Origin: Paroedura picta
Lineage: Eukaryota > Chordata > Lepidosauria > Squamata > Gekkonidae
DNA: 64,000 nucleotides
Reading direction: 5' to 3'
Assembly: GCF_049243985.1 (NCBI RefSeq)
Contig: NC_135379.1
Coordinates: forward strand, 20,420,001 to 20,484,000
Shown here: positions 32,616 to 45,295 of the stretch, piece by piece
How positions within the stretch are numbered: the first letter of the stretch is position 1
Layout of the letters: every line of letters begins with the position of its first letter
Notes under the pieces: generated by a model
Seen by the model: the letters and a program-made list of their open reading frames with translations, nothing else
Told to the model about the DNA's origin: nothing
Databases searched by the model: none
Translations under genes and position numbers: made by a program

Positions 32616-34689
32616 ATTCACAATATAGGTGAAGTGATTTGAATACTGAAAAAACTACATATGTTAAGTGTTTAACTTGGTGACTTATTGTTTCTTAGTC
32701 CTTCCACTGAGGTTTTTTTGGGGGATGGATTTGTTCATGGATTCCAAGCAGATTTGGACTTCAACACCTTGTTTTTGAGAGATATTCACCATAACCTCAT
32801 TGCTGTAGTGAGCTTTGGGCACTAAGTATACACATAGGTATATGTGTAAATAGTGGAAGCACAACTGAGTTGTTCATCCTGGATCTGCATATATTATTGT
32901 CTGAAATGAGGGTTCACAAAACCCTGCTGGGTGGGTGGAGATGCGCGGAAATGCAAGTGATCCCAGAGAGATGTGAGAGCTTTCAATGAATTTTGATGGT
33001 ATATGTAGGAGAGGGGACATGGCTCAAGTAATTCAGTATATCCTTTATTGTCTTCTCCAACTAAAGGATCTTAGGTGGCAGGGGGAAAGACCTTTTTCTG
33101 GAAGGCTGCTGCTGGTCAAAGTAAATGAGGAAGTAGGAAGACCAGCGTAAGGCAGCTTCATATGTTCCTATTTATATTTTTAAAAGCAGGGTTCTTGTGC
33201 ACTTCCTGTATTTCTACACATCAATAACATTTTTATGAATTAGGAAACAATGCGGGAAATAGTATGCATGTTACAGTGAATGCCTAAAATTGAGTGTGGT
33301 TTGGCAATCCCAGCAAATTTTGTGAATGAAAGAAAAATAAGACACATTTTCAGTCTTGCATTTGCAAATGCAGTTAACAAATTACTTGTAAGATATGAAA
33401 GTACTTTCCAGAAAGCTTCCTAAGCAAAAATAGAGCAGAAATGTGCATTCTGGCAATTAAGAAAATAAACAAAATATAAAATATGATTTTACAAACGTAA
33501 ATAATGCCGTAAGGACTACACCGTAGCTCAAAGTATCATGAAAAAACACGCAAGTGCTCCATATTGTCAAATTTAAGTATTTAATATGCTTTACTTGCTG
33601 CATTGGCATTTATTGCTGTATTTTGAGATAGACAGCATCTCCCTATAAAAGTGAAGCAAACATTGATATATACAAAGAAACTTCTACTTTATTCATTTCA
33701 AAATTTGTTGTACCATTGGGGGGGGGGGACAAATCCAAAACCCCTGATAATGAAATATTATATTGATTTCTCATATTGAGTCCTCGACATCTTACCGTAA
33801 ATACAAACAGAAAAGCATCTAGTTCCAAGCCTGTGCTTTATATATATATATATGAGAATTTAGTCTTTTACTAACACAATCCACCTAAACTGGAGCACTC
33901 CAGTTCTGACAAATTATACGAATAATGCCATGCTGAACAGAATTCCACCTTCTAAGTCCATTGGAGGATGGCATTGTAAAAGTTTACCTTTTCCCCTCTT
34001 GTCTCCTCTTAAGGCACTTGTGTGAGTTAGTGACTGCAATGTTGTTCAGAATGCGCTGGCATGATCCAGTTTTAAGATGGACTGAGAGGTGCTGTAGGAA
34101 AGGTAGGCCGATATTTGCATTGCAGCTTTTATATGCCGTTTTGTCTCAAGGTGAGAGGACACTGTCTACCTGAAGCACATCGACTTGCATGCATGACTTC
34201 CAAAGAGCGACATACTTCCCCTGCCAGGCTGGTGAGAGAGCACCCCCCTTCCACACTAGCTGCAGGGGAAGATTGCAAACTGTATGGTTGGTGAGCCTCA
34301 CTGTGGTGCTGCCACAGTGCTGCCATCACAAATCTGCTGATGGTCCTTAAAAATATTCTCCTGGAAGCTTCCCTGCACTTATTTAGCTCTACTATGGCTT
34401 ATGGAGCTCTCATGGCCAACCTCTGTAGAGTTACATCCATCTCTGTCCATTTAATTCGATGTACATAGGGGGGTGTTTCTCTGCCTAAGGTGGCATTGCA
34501 AATCAGCTTGAAACCGATCCATTAGGTTTAATTGGCTTATGGATTGTGCTGCCTAAATGTCAGTTTATGTGCCCATCCATATAATAAACTGGTCATGGTG
34601 AAAAGCAAGCAATGCTGTATGCTTTAAGGGATGGGAAAACATGTTTTGACACATTTCAGTGGTCTAAATAACTTTCAGTTTCATCATTG
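32616..34689. other. Intergenic, nothing firmly recognised
   Basis: AT-rich. A short TA repeat lies at 33839-33853. The phrase AAGGCAGCTTCATATGTTCC near 33153 is the end of an old squamate SINE. No gene signal. Confidence 0.4.
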
Positions 34690-35125
34690 GCTGGTGATCC
34701 CTGGCCCCAAACAAGTACCTCGATCCTCAACGAGGGCCAGAACTTTTTCCATCCTGGCCCCCACCTGGTGGAACGAGCTCCCTAAAGAGATCAAGGCCCT
34801 GCCTGAATTCTCACAGTTCCGCAGGGCCTGCAAAAGGGAGCTCATCCACCAGGCATTTGCCTGAGACCGACCACAGGTCCCTCCCACCTCTGACATCCCC
34901 TCCATGGCCTGAAGCAGCCTGACCTCTCTAGGGAGTTTAGCTTGTTATGTTGTTATTGTTGGGATCACTGAAGTTGTTGTTTAGAACCTCTGTTGGGTTG
35001 TTATTGTTGTATATTGACTATATTGTATGTTGACTCGTTCCATGTATCCCCTATGATATTGTATGTAAACTGCCCTGAGCCATATGGAAGGGCAGTATAG
35101 AAATCAAATCAAATAAATAAAAATG
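34690..35125 (+). mobile_element. L2-type LINE 3' fragment
   Basis: Decayed C-terminus STRARTFSILAPTWWNELPK, then FRRACKRELIHQAF. The tail has AAACTGCCCTGAGCCATATG and (AAATC/AAATA)n. Same subfamily as the tail at 58188. Confidence 0.83.
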
Positions 35126-36556
35126 AGATGCACACGTCTTTTTTTAACAGCAATGGTGATGCATGCTGAATTAAGGTAATTGATGCACTTAAAAAAAAAA
35201 AACGTAGTCCAAGTAGGCTTAAAGAGGTGAAAGAATGCTGCCATGAAAATCACAGAATGTGATTCAAGTATGAAGTAAAAACAGGTAGCTCATTACGTCA
35301 GTATAAAATGAGAGACCATAGAGGTGGAGCCATTTGCAGTTTAGGTAAATATTAAACTCTATTGGATAACATTATAGTTAACATTCGTGTACAGTGACTT
35401 GACTGGGACAGGGTATATTTGCTAAGATCATGTAAATTCTTATTGTTTCAATGGCCCAACTCTAAGGGGCTACCCTTAACCACAGCAATGCCGAGATCTG
35501 AGTGACTGTAGATAAAACAGCCTCCGGAGTAGACAGACATCTGATTACAGCCACACAGCTGTTCCTGCTTGCCATTTAAAACCGCTAGAGGGCAATTGCG
35601 CAGAGAATACCTGGGTCCAATCTAACCTACTTGTAGGGATTCTGCCCAGGCTGTGTGAATTGCTACCTTTCCTTCTTCTACACACCAGCTGTTGCTGCAG
35701 GTAACCCACCTCCTGCTTGCATTCAGATCCAAGAACAGTCACTCATCCACTGTCCGTACAGTGGCTCATAGGATTGTTTTACATGTGCAACTGGCTCAAT
35801 ATTTTAAAACTGATACTTAACCTTGTCCCCTCCAGACCAAAAATGTCAAACTGCTTAGTTTCTGATGTTCCCTTTTGACCATTGGAGCATTTTAAAGGAA
35901 GACCTTGCTGAATCAGGGCAAATGATACCAGCGACATTAAAGAAAGTCACAGGAAACAGATTAAACCGTTTTCAGAAAATAAAATTGAGCACCGAAGTTT
36001 TTAGAATTCCATAAGTATCTCGGATCTTATAACAATGTTCCCAATAGAAAGGATTTACTCTCTTACTAATTTTGGTTGTTTTTCTGCGGGTATGAATCCC
36101 TGCTGAATCACGGAGTTGCAGAAGATCATTCAGGACATTCAGTTGAGAATATGTGTTGGAGCCAGCTAGCTTTCCCACTGAATTTCAATCAATTCCCATC
36201 CCTTCTACGTCACATGCTGTTTGTAAATACATCACCCTTTATTTTCAACATAATTTTTGTGATTAACAGCAGAAAAGGAGGTTGGATGCAACTCTTGTAT
36301 TTGCTGCTTGGCCGAGGAACATATGAGTTTTTTTTATCTGGCACTTCAGATTTTCAATATTGTGCTCCGTCACTATTGTTTTAATTCATGCTTCTATAAA
36401 TCTGGGTATGTAATATCACAGCAGAATAAAAAAAGAAACTATCACGTTAATAGGTCTTCATGCTTTCTCAGTCATGCTACAAAACAGAAAGGGCTACATG
36501 GTGACCAGTGTTTATCAGTGTAATTTAACTGTTACATTAAGACTGAAAAGTAGATC
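35126..36556. other. Intergenic, nothing recognised
   Basis: Unique-looking sequence, no exon, RNA gene or repeat identified. Confidence 0.4.
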
Positions 36557-37147
36557 AGGGATCTCCAGCAGTTTTGAGCTTGTGGGCACCTTATGGAATT
36601 ATGACATAGGGTGGTAAGCACCACCACAAAATGGCTGTTGCATGTGGCGGAGCCAACGACAAAATGTCAGACCGGGAGGTTATGCATAACTCTCATACAG
36701 ATTCTGTTTTTGTGGCATGCCCCATCGCTTCCTGTGTCCCCAGGGGAACCTTTTACAGTGGTGCACACCATCTGCCCCACATTTCTGCATCCCCAGATTC
36801 TGCTGTGCAGGGGATTTATTTGCACCAAGGTGGGATTTCATAACAATCCAATTCCACCTTCATGCAAATTTTTGAAATGCTCCATTTGGATCTATGCCAC
36901 CATGAAGCACTGCTGAACCAAATGTGGCATTTCTTGTCCCTGCCGAGACTCCATACACAGGGGAGGAGCCAGGCCTTACCTTCGTGCAAATAACTCCCCT
37001 GTTCCCCACCCTGTGCAGCGGAACCTTTCCACCCTGGCTGCATCATGGGGATGCAGAAATCTGGGACGGACGGTGTGTGTACTAAAAGCACTTGGAAAGC
37101 TGTTGGTGGGTGCCATGGAATCCACGGGAACTATTTGGGGAACCTGT
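36557..37147 (+). repeat. DNA-transposon-like repeat holding a foldback insert
   Basis: The outer parts (36557-36700 and about 37085-37147) read like one element: GCTTGTGGGCACC at the start, GTTGGTGGGTGCCATGG at the end. Between them, about 36765-36835 and 36980-37085 are imperfect inverted arms sharing TTTCTGCATCCCC, CTGTGCAG and TTATTTGCAC. Family unnamed. Confidence 0.5.
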
Positions 37148-37837
37148 TAAATATGCTGCTTTTATGATCCAGCAGTAAAGAAGCCACTGCATTTTACTAG
37201 TTCTTATTCCTGTGCTTTTAACAGCAGCTTAATCTACATAATAGCAGGTGATAATACTTATCTCAATAAAGCCACAGGAACAAACTAGGCATGTGTTTTC
37301 TCTGGCTCAGTTGACAACTCTACTAATAAATTGCGGAACACTTCATAGTTATCAGGCCAAACTTTATGAGACCAAAAGCATCTCTCTCTTTTTTGTTAGC
37401 GATCAGAAGTCCAGGAAATCAGTTTAGCTATGTATCAATAGCTGATTCTTATAGAGACGACTACTACTAAAAATACAGTTAAGAAAATGAATCAAGATAT
37501 TTTCTAATTTTAATTAACATATAATTCTTTCCCCTACTTCACAATTCAATGTATAAATTTAACTCCAGCATAACTTTTAAAAGTAATCCATTATTTACAA
37601 ATGTATTCTTAAAAATCCATACGTGGTATAATGTCCAATAAGCTTTGTCTCTTTAGTTGCAATTTGCAAATATTACACTAGGCAGCTCATTCAGATAATT
37701 TATGTCCTACCGACCTCCTAGTTCCTCTAATCAAACTAGCAGCTTGCATGTCTAAACAAACACTTTAATACAAACTAAACTATAAAACACATGCTTTTTA
37801 CACTTGCAGTTAATGGTACTTTAAGGTCTCCAACAAC

Positions 37838-37925
37838 GTTGAGCCTTTGTCATTTTGACAAAGGATGGTAAACGCCACCACAAAATGGCTGCCATGGGTA
37901 ACCCTAACCATCTCTCACATATATT
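37838..37925 (+). repeat. Dispersed repeat, family of 20985 and 36557
   Basis: GGTAAACGCCACCACAAAAT and ATGGCTGCCATGGGTAACCC match the other copies; shorter fragment. Confidence 0.5.
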
Positions 37926-38236
37926 TTAAAATAAAGATTTCTGTTTTTGTACAGGGCCAAGAAAGTGTTTGGATAAAAGTATAATTGTTTAAGCTTACTA
38001 ATGTTTATCGAATTGAATTTTAAAGAAAATGCGGCCATTGGCTTTAGTCCCTATTTTGCTGCTCTTTGTTAGACTAATGAGTCAGATGGGCAAACCAGCT
38101 GAAACATGTATTGAGAAGATCATAAACCTCAATACAGTCAATTTTATTTGGGAGTCAGTCTGACTGTAGGGTTGCTGGGAGACCGGGGGCAGGGGTGATT
38201 GGGCGGAGACTTCTCCAGACAGCATTCTACTGTGCC

Positions 38237-38276
38237 GTGATGTCACTTTTGGCTGTGTAACCAGAAGTGACATCAC
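38237..38276. repeat. Perfect inverted repeat with CRE-like half sites
   Basis: GTGATGTCACTT (38237-38248) and AAGTGACATCAC (38265-38276) are exact inverted arms. A third direct copy lies at 38352-38363. The surrounding 38160-38530 is otherwise unassigned. Confidence 0.6.
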
Positions 38277-39094
38277 TGTGTTGCAGTTCTCCAAAACTGT
38301 GTGGCAAAAACCACAGGGCTTCAGGGGAACACCAGAACGTCCTGCAGTGCTGTGATGTCACTTCCAGTAAGTGGCATTGTGGGATGCTGTTTTGCCCCCT
38401 TCATTTCTTCCCCACCCTCTTTTCAAGCAGTGGCAGGGGACCAAGGCCAAAATGAGCAATCTAGCCTCTCTATAAGGACTTGGCAGGTGCTAGGAGAGTA
38501 TGTAGGTTTGCCTGGCTGAGAATGGAGGATTAGGAATCATCCATTTTCCACCTGCTCTCTCACAGAATGTAAAAGAGAACGAAACCTGGAAAAGAAGGGA
38601 GTGTGAGCCTGCTAATGATCAAATAAAAGGGAACTTTAAAGGGGATAAGAAAGGAATATGCAAAGAGGAAGAGGGTTCTAGAAAACACATCAGTGTTAAC
38701 AAGAGTGCCTACTATGGATCTACTTTAAGGCTAGTATTACACCCTGTTTCTTTAGCCCTAAGGTACTAAGGCGTTATACATTTTAGTATACTATAACACA
38801 CATTAATTAACTAGCAATCGCTTACACTGCAGATAAAAAACTTGGATATAAATGTCCATCTTTAAAAAAAAACATGGACCCCCATTCATTGGGTTTGAGT
38901 GCTGTTACTAACCATGTGTCCTCACTGGGTCATTCAGTTGCTAACCTGAAACTGCAAATGCTTTTTTTGCAATCATGAATGTATTTAACTCCCAAACAAG
39001 TCTCACTAGTTTCAATGGAATATGATCTAGACCAGTCATTTTTAGACCCCAGAGTTACATTTGCTGTACAATGATCCTATAGAAAATCTTTAGT

Positions 39095-39285
39095 AAAGGT
39101 AATGGTATCCCCTGTGCAAGCACCGGGTCATGTCTGACCCTTGGGGTGACGCCATCTAGTGTTTTCATGGCAGACTCAAGGCTGAGTCGACCTTGAGCCA
39201 GCCACTGGGATTGAACTCCCAGCCTCATGGGCAGAGCTTCTGACTGCATGTCTGCTGCCTTACCACTCTGCGCCACAAGAGGCTC
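39095..39285 (-). mobile_element. Sauria SINE with internal deletion
   Basis: Head and Bov-B-type tail are both present on the minus strand. About 80 bp of the central body (the CAGCTTGCTGGG...TGGCAAACC part) are missing. Confidence 0.87.
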
Positions 39286-39855
39286 ACAGAAAAAGACAAA
39301 AGACATCCTGCACATAAAGATCTTTGGATGGAGGCCTAGTGTCCTTGATTGCAATTTCTGCTTATGATATGATGGAATTGAGTGCGGGCACCCGGGGGGG
39401 GGGGGCTTCTCCCAAGCACTGATGGGAGAATTGGTGGGGATTGGCACAAACATACATATGAGTACAAGCAATTAAAAAATAGCAAAGCTCCAGTATGCAT
39501 GGGATTTCCTGTTTGCATTAACAGAAGGGACCAGCTACGCAGGTGTGAGATTTGTTCACATTGAGCTATCATCTCATTAAAACAGAGAAGTTCTTGTAGA
39601 AATGTGCAGCAGATCATCGATCCTTCAGTCACACTGATCATAGTCCTTGAATCCACACGCTGAGCTAAAATGCACAAAACAGAAGTTGCACCTTAGTTCT
39701 GTGGACAGATATGGCAGCGAAAAAATTATTTAGCTGGGAGACATCCTGAAAACAGGTCCTGTGGCTCAACTGGCTTGGGCCATTAGAGGAATAGAATCAG
39801 ATGTTAATCCTCAAGTTATTTATTCCTTATATCAGTTGCCTAAAGATTTTCTGAT

Positions 39856-40128
39856 GAGCCTCTTGTGGCGCAGAGTGGTAAGGCAGCTGACATGCAGTCT
39901 GAAGCTCTGCCCATGAGGCTGGGAGTTCAATCCCAGCAGCCAACTCAGCCTTCCATCCTTCTGAGGTCAGTAAAATGAGTACCCAGCTTGCTGGTGGGTA
40001 AATGGTAATGACTGGGGAAGGCACTGGCAAACCACCCCGTATTGAGTCTGCCATGAAAACGCTAGAGGGCGTCACCCCAAGGGTCAGACATGACCCAGTG
40101 CTTGCACAGGGGATACCTTTACCTTTAC
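39856..40128 (+). mobile_element. Sauria SINE
   Basis: GAGCCTCTTGTGGCGCAGAG through GGATACCTTTACCTTTAC, nearly full length, plus strand. Confidence 0.9.
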
Positions 40129-40129
40129 T

Positions 40130-41490
40130 TTATGAAGGTTTCCAGGTATAACCATGGGTGCATTATTGGAAGCATGGTGTTCCCTTGCTCATAGAAGAGA
40201 ACAGAAAATACCATGATATATAGCTCTGCTCACTCATGGAATCCAAGGATTGAGGCTACTGTGTTGAATAAATTCAATTTATTTAACCGGTATTTATGTC
40301 CATGTAATTATTTTTAGGACCATAATCTAAACTGATTTAAATGTAGCTTGTGTGGGCTACATAAAATACACTGATCATGTGCATTTGCATTTTCAGGCGT
40401 TAGAACCGAAGAAATACTACCCAAGTGAGGAAATTGAAGTATATACTCATATATAGTACAGTATAGTATATAATGTAAATGGCACGCACGCATGTTAAAA
40501 CATATTTCGATATGCAAGGGAATATACAATACTCCCTACAGTATACATTTCAAGTTATAAAGCTATTAAGCTAACAGGAAGGCAAATTGTGTCTCAGACA
40601 CCAGACTCCTGTGCTTGGAAAGGAAGCCCGCAGAATACACATAATTTTGAACATAGGCCTTTGTAGCAGGGAGGGGCAAACGCTGTAATTGTACTCAAAC
40701 ACCACTGTGGCGACAACATTCAAATGACTTCAGGAACAAGGTTCTCTCTAACAATACAGATGTAATTCTGACATCAATTAGCGGCAAAAAAGAAAAAAAG
40801 AAAAATGCAGTAGCATAAAAGTAAGATTCTAGGTACCGAAAGAGCCTGCTCAGATGTATATTATTGGCAGGATGTCAGAGCCAACATAGAAGCAGCAGAT
40901 TCTCATTGGAAGCTTGTTAGCGGAAAGGGAATAGGGCATGTCAGTCATTTTAAATTCATCAGGTTCCAAAGAAGAAGAATAAAATGAAAAAAGAGAGCAG
41001 AGGATCCCAGTGGCTCAGAATTGTGATGAGAAAATAATACCCTAGATAATAGGCAACTAGAGGCCCCAGGGCCAAATCCAGTCTGGCCTTTCATCTTTAA
41101 GTGCTTTATGTTATGATCACAAGAACATTTTCCTATGAGTAAGACCCACTGTAAATAGCATCTGCAGGTGTTAATGACTTCTGTAGGATTCCGCTAAGCC
41201 CTGTTAAGGCTTATGCCAATAAAGGTATCTGAATCATAGCCCTGTTTAGAATTGCACTGGTTAAGTTCTTCTGTACATGATACATTATTCATGAGCCAGG
41301 AAAATAATTATTCATGAGCCAGGAAAATAATTGTAGGGCTATGAGTAACTACCCTAAATTTACTCTGATTACTGGTGTAGCTAGGCCAGTACTGTTTATT
41401 GTGGCTGGCAGCAGCTTTCCATATCTCAAGCAGAGATTCTTTCCCAACCCAGCTATGAAAGATCCTTTTAATGAAGAACAAATTTAGAGT
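40130..41490. other. Intergenic, nothing recognised
   Basis: AT-rich. A 24-bp direct duplication (ATTATTCATGAGCCAGGAAA type) occurs near 41285-41332. No gene seen. Confidence 0.4.
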
Positions 41491-41497
41491 CCAGGGG

Positions 41498-41605
41498 CAC
41501 CTTGAAGACCAACAAAGTTTTATTCCATGACATTTTATCTGAGGAAGTGTCCATGCACATGAAAGCTCATATATCTTGAATAAAATTTTGTTGGTCTTCA
41601 AGGTG
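41498..41605. repeat. Inverted tails around a hammerhead-like core
   Basis: Arms 41498-41525 and 41578-41605 are inverted copies (27 of 28) of the element tail CCTTGAAGACCAACAAA. Between them, 41539-41564 reads CTGAGGA...GAAA on the plus strand. Related to 7952-8060. Confidence 0.65.
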
Positions 41606-41699
41606 CCTCTAAATTTGGTGCCTCAAGGTGCCACCTTCAAGGTGGACTCTAAATTTTTCCTGCTGCTTCAGACCCACACGGCTACCACTTGGATCTACC

Positions 41700-44089
41700 T
41701 TTTAATGAAAGTTACTGAGGATTAAATCTGGGACCTTTAGCATGCAACGCGTGTATTCTGTGGTGGTGTTACTTCTTTCTCTCTAGATTCTGGAAGGGCT
41801 TTGTCAAATAATGAACCAGGATAAAGACAGGAGCTTTGCATTCAGACATCATGTGAATCCACAGTTACAACAAACAGTGGTTAATAAGCCAACTTCAGGT
41901 GCAGGCGTTACATCCTGATTTGACTTATCCTAAGGCCCAAACTGCATGTTTGGGCTTTTAAAGGGTTCCTGACATCCACACAACAATTCCATGGAGTGGC
42001 GTTTAAGAAATAAAGGGGATCCCCAGCAAGCTCAGAATGCCACTATTCGGGGGTGGAGGAGGAGAGCTGTGCTCCTGCCTTCCCTCAAGTCATTTTTCTC
42101 TACAGAAATGGCACCAAGTGTTGTTTTTGCTGCTCCATGTGCACAGAATACTCCATGTGGAGCTGGAGAAACAGATAAATAACTCCCTCCAAACACTTGC
42201 AGCTACTGTGTGCCTGTGGGTAGTTTGGCTATTTTAAAACACGGTTTGTGGAGTGGCCTGCATTCAGACATTCACACTGACCATAGTGAGTTTAACAAAA
42301 CCATGGTTTAACCACGCCTAAAATGATCCAGCCCTGAAGTCCCAGTAGACCTGATTACACACTACAAATATATGAAAATATTTATGACACACTTTGCTAT
42401 TACATCTTTCTTCAAATGTGAATTATTTGTTACTAAATCTGGACCTTGCATAACCCCCCCCCTTTGACAGCCATGTCCACTGACTCAATTCTTTTTCTCA
42501 TTCTTGTCACACATACTTTGCATGTAGCATTACTTTACAACTATATTTTATTCTTGAAATGCATCTAAATTTCCTTCAGCCTAGTATTCCCTTTTAACTT
42601 TTTGGTTTACAAAATCCTGCTCTACCCTTGTCAAGCAACCTGATGGCTATGAGTTTTTGGACATTTGATACTTTTTGAAAGGAAAATCCGCTAAATGTAT
42701 GTTCCGTCCCATGATCCAGAGATTATTCTGTGCATGTCCAAACTGGTAACATTGTCTAGTTAGGTCAACAGATGTGATTTTGGAGTTCTGTGTTTCTTAG
42801 GTGTGTGGGGGCCAAATTTAGATTAAGCCTCCCTTAAGGCCATTTTTCTTCCCTGTGGAACCACAATTTGTTCCACTAGGGAAACTTAATAGCCCATCAT
42901 TTCATATGATTTTTCCTCAGTTGGGCAAATTGTGGCTCCTTGGGTCTGTTCAGATCAGTAAAATAGTACATGAGGAAAGTCTTAAGCTTCCTCTCCCCCA
43001 TACTGATCTGAACCGAGATCGTGTATGTCTGAGAAACACAACTCCTAGACTACATCTTGTCAACTGGATGAAGTATATTATTTAGTTAGACCTTCAGATT
43101 AGTTATAAATGTTTCTGAGTCAGGAAATAGGTCTTTCCTTGAGGAACAGCAAACCTTGACTGTGTGGCTTTCTGGTCTATCTATGAGTCATCTACATAAT
43201 GTCCTTGTAACTGCCATGAGGAAACCACCACTGTTTTAAAGTAATTTAATAGTGCTGCAAGGGCTCGATCCTGATGGGGCCTGCAGTGTGGTGTTTTCTT
43301 CTTTGACCAGGATCCATGTTTGGATTTTGTGCTAGATTTACGTGGCCCTACTTTTTGAGGTCTGCCAAATCTCACCTAAGAGATTGCCCCAATGTTTCCT
43401 CACAGCTGTGTTCCTGGTCCTGATGGGATTTGCCTTTTCTTTTTTTCATACATTCAGGAACTTACAGCTTAGTGTTGAGAATCAGAAAATACTATTTGTG
43501 TTAGATCTGTAAGATTTTCTCCTGTTTCCAAATCACATTGCATGCGTTGAAAACTAGCTTTGTGCTAATGTGTGGCATAGTTTTGGGATGCTCCAATTGT
43601 AAACAAGATGGCCTTGAGGTTCCAGGGCTCTTGACAGCTCCCAAACAATTATTCCTTCTGAGCACTCTCTACACTATCCGACCCAATACAAATATAACCT
43701 GGAAACAAATAACTTGCCCCATGGATCTCATGTTGAACTCAAACGTTGTCCTCATAACCTTCCCCTCTTCTCAGCAGCCTTTTTCAATAGAATGTGTGTG
43801 TATATGGGGGATCGTGCGCTGAATGCCTTACAGGAAAACATGTCAGTCTCCTAGGGCAATCAGTAGGGTCCTCAAACTAGCTGTTTTACTGCAAAGGAAT
43901 TTCAGAAACAAACTGGAATGAGAGGCTGCTGAATTAAAAGTTATTACAACACTCAGGACAATAGAATCTGCTGGGCTTTACAGGGATATTGGCTTCTTAT
44001 CTCACTACACTGGCCATACAGAATAAACGATCTTTCTACCTAACTACACAGTTCTCATTTATACCTAACTACACAGTTCTCATTTATAC
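41700..44089. other. Intergenic, nothing recognised
   Basis: No element or exon could be assigned. Open frames here are short and without resemblance to any family. Confidence 0.4.
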
Positions 44090-44635
44090 CCAGAAATTGA
44101 ACTTGGTTGGCCCTTGGAGGGGCATTGGACTCAAACTCAGTTCTCTTCCAATCTTAGCTATATTATTTGCTCACATGCATCTTTACTCTAATTAGCCCTT
44201 CTGCAACTACCCCTTACTTATTTGTAACATTTAAGGAAGACTGTTTCAATGTAACTGCACATGCTAAACCTCTCTGTACCTGTTTATACCCAGAGTTGAA
44301 CTTTGTTGGTCTTGGGGTTGACACTAGACTCAAACTTCGTTCTCATGCCTGTGCATTAACTCTTGTATTCGTATGCTGATTTACTACCATTCATGGATCT
44401 TGACAATGGTATTAATCCAATTTCAGCTATAGTTGTTCCATTACACATTCATCTTGACTCTAGCTAACCAGCCCTTCCTGGCAATTTACACCCCCCACAC
44501 ATACATGTAATGGTTGAGGGAATTCTGTTTCACAGTATCTGAGGAAGTGTGCATGCACACAAAAGCTTATACTTTGAATAAAACGTTGTTGGTCTTAAAG
44601 GTGCCCCTGGACCTCAAGTTTGTTCTACTGTTAAA
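44090..44635 (+). repeat. Tandem Penelope-like repeat units
   Basis: Three successive tails of the TTGGTTGGTCTT...TGGACTCAAACT type (about 44100, 44295, 44590). Between them are related stretches (TCTAATTAGCCCTTCTGCAA versus TCTAGCTAACCAGCCCTTCC). A hammerhead-like CTGAGGA...AAAA lies at 44539-44564. Head-to-tail repetition is a known habit of Penelope-like elements. Confidence 0.5.
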
Positions 44636-45295
44636 AGGGGCAGCTCAAAACTAAAAAAAAGATTAAGCAGGTGGGTTGCAAGCTTAGCTTTTAAGTGAAA
44701 TAGGTATTATAGGCTAGGAATTATGCAAAAAGACCTTCCCCAGTTAATTCTCTTGGAGAAAAACATATTCTGTCTCTTTCAAATACCTGAATAAAATCAC
44801 ACTTGTCTGTTCACAGACTTCGGGTACCATCTAGTGCCAGCACTCACAATCTGGAAAAGGTTAAACTCATGTCCATCCCATTCGTATTGATAAGGCTTGA
44901 TCACAGCTTCACTGAATGATGTGCTGACTGGTGCTAAGGGCACATCCACATGGCAGCCTCTGTTGGATCCCGACTAAATTAGCAACTTGCACCTAATCCT
45001 CCTTCCCACCACAGACCGACCTCGTGTCCTTCCTCAGGGTCCCTTACTCCCCAAAGAGCAGCATTTCATGGAGATCAGTGGGCTCCAGTGAGAAGAGGGA
45101 AATACCATCCTGCCACTGAAAATTTTAGTCTGGACCCAACCTAGAACAAAAACAGATCCTCTGTAGTACAGAGTGACAACAATCCCCTGATACAGCTTAT
45201 ACAAGAGTCTGCACAAAAGGTGTTTGTGTGTGTGTGTGTGGGGAGGGAATCGCCTAGGAGTAAACATGCAAGGAATAAGGACTTGGTACAGTTGC

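Noticed and set aside
45224-45295. 5' extension of the Bov-B frame
   Set aside because: The frame is open into a (GT)n stretch, but this lies outside the target duplication and has no Bov-B similarity.
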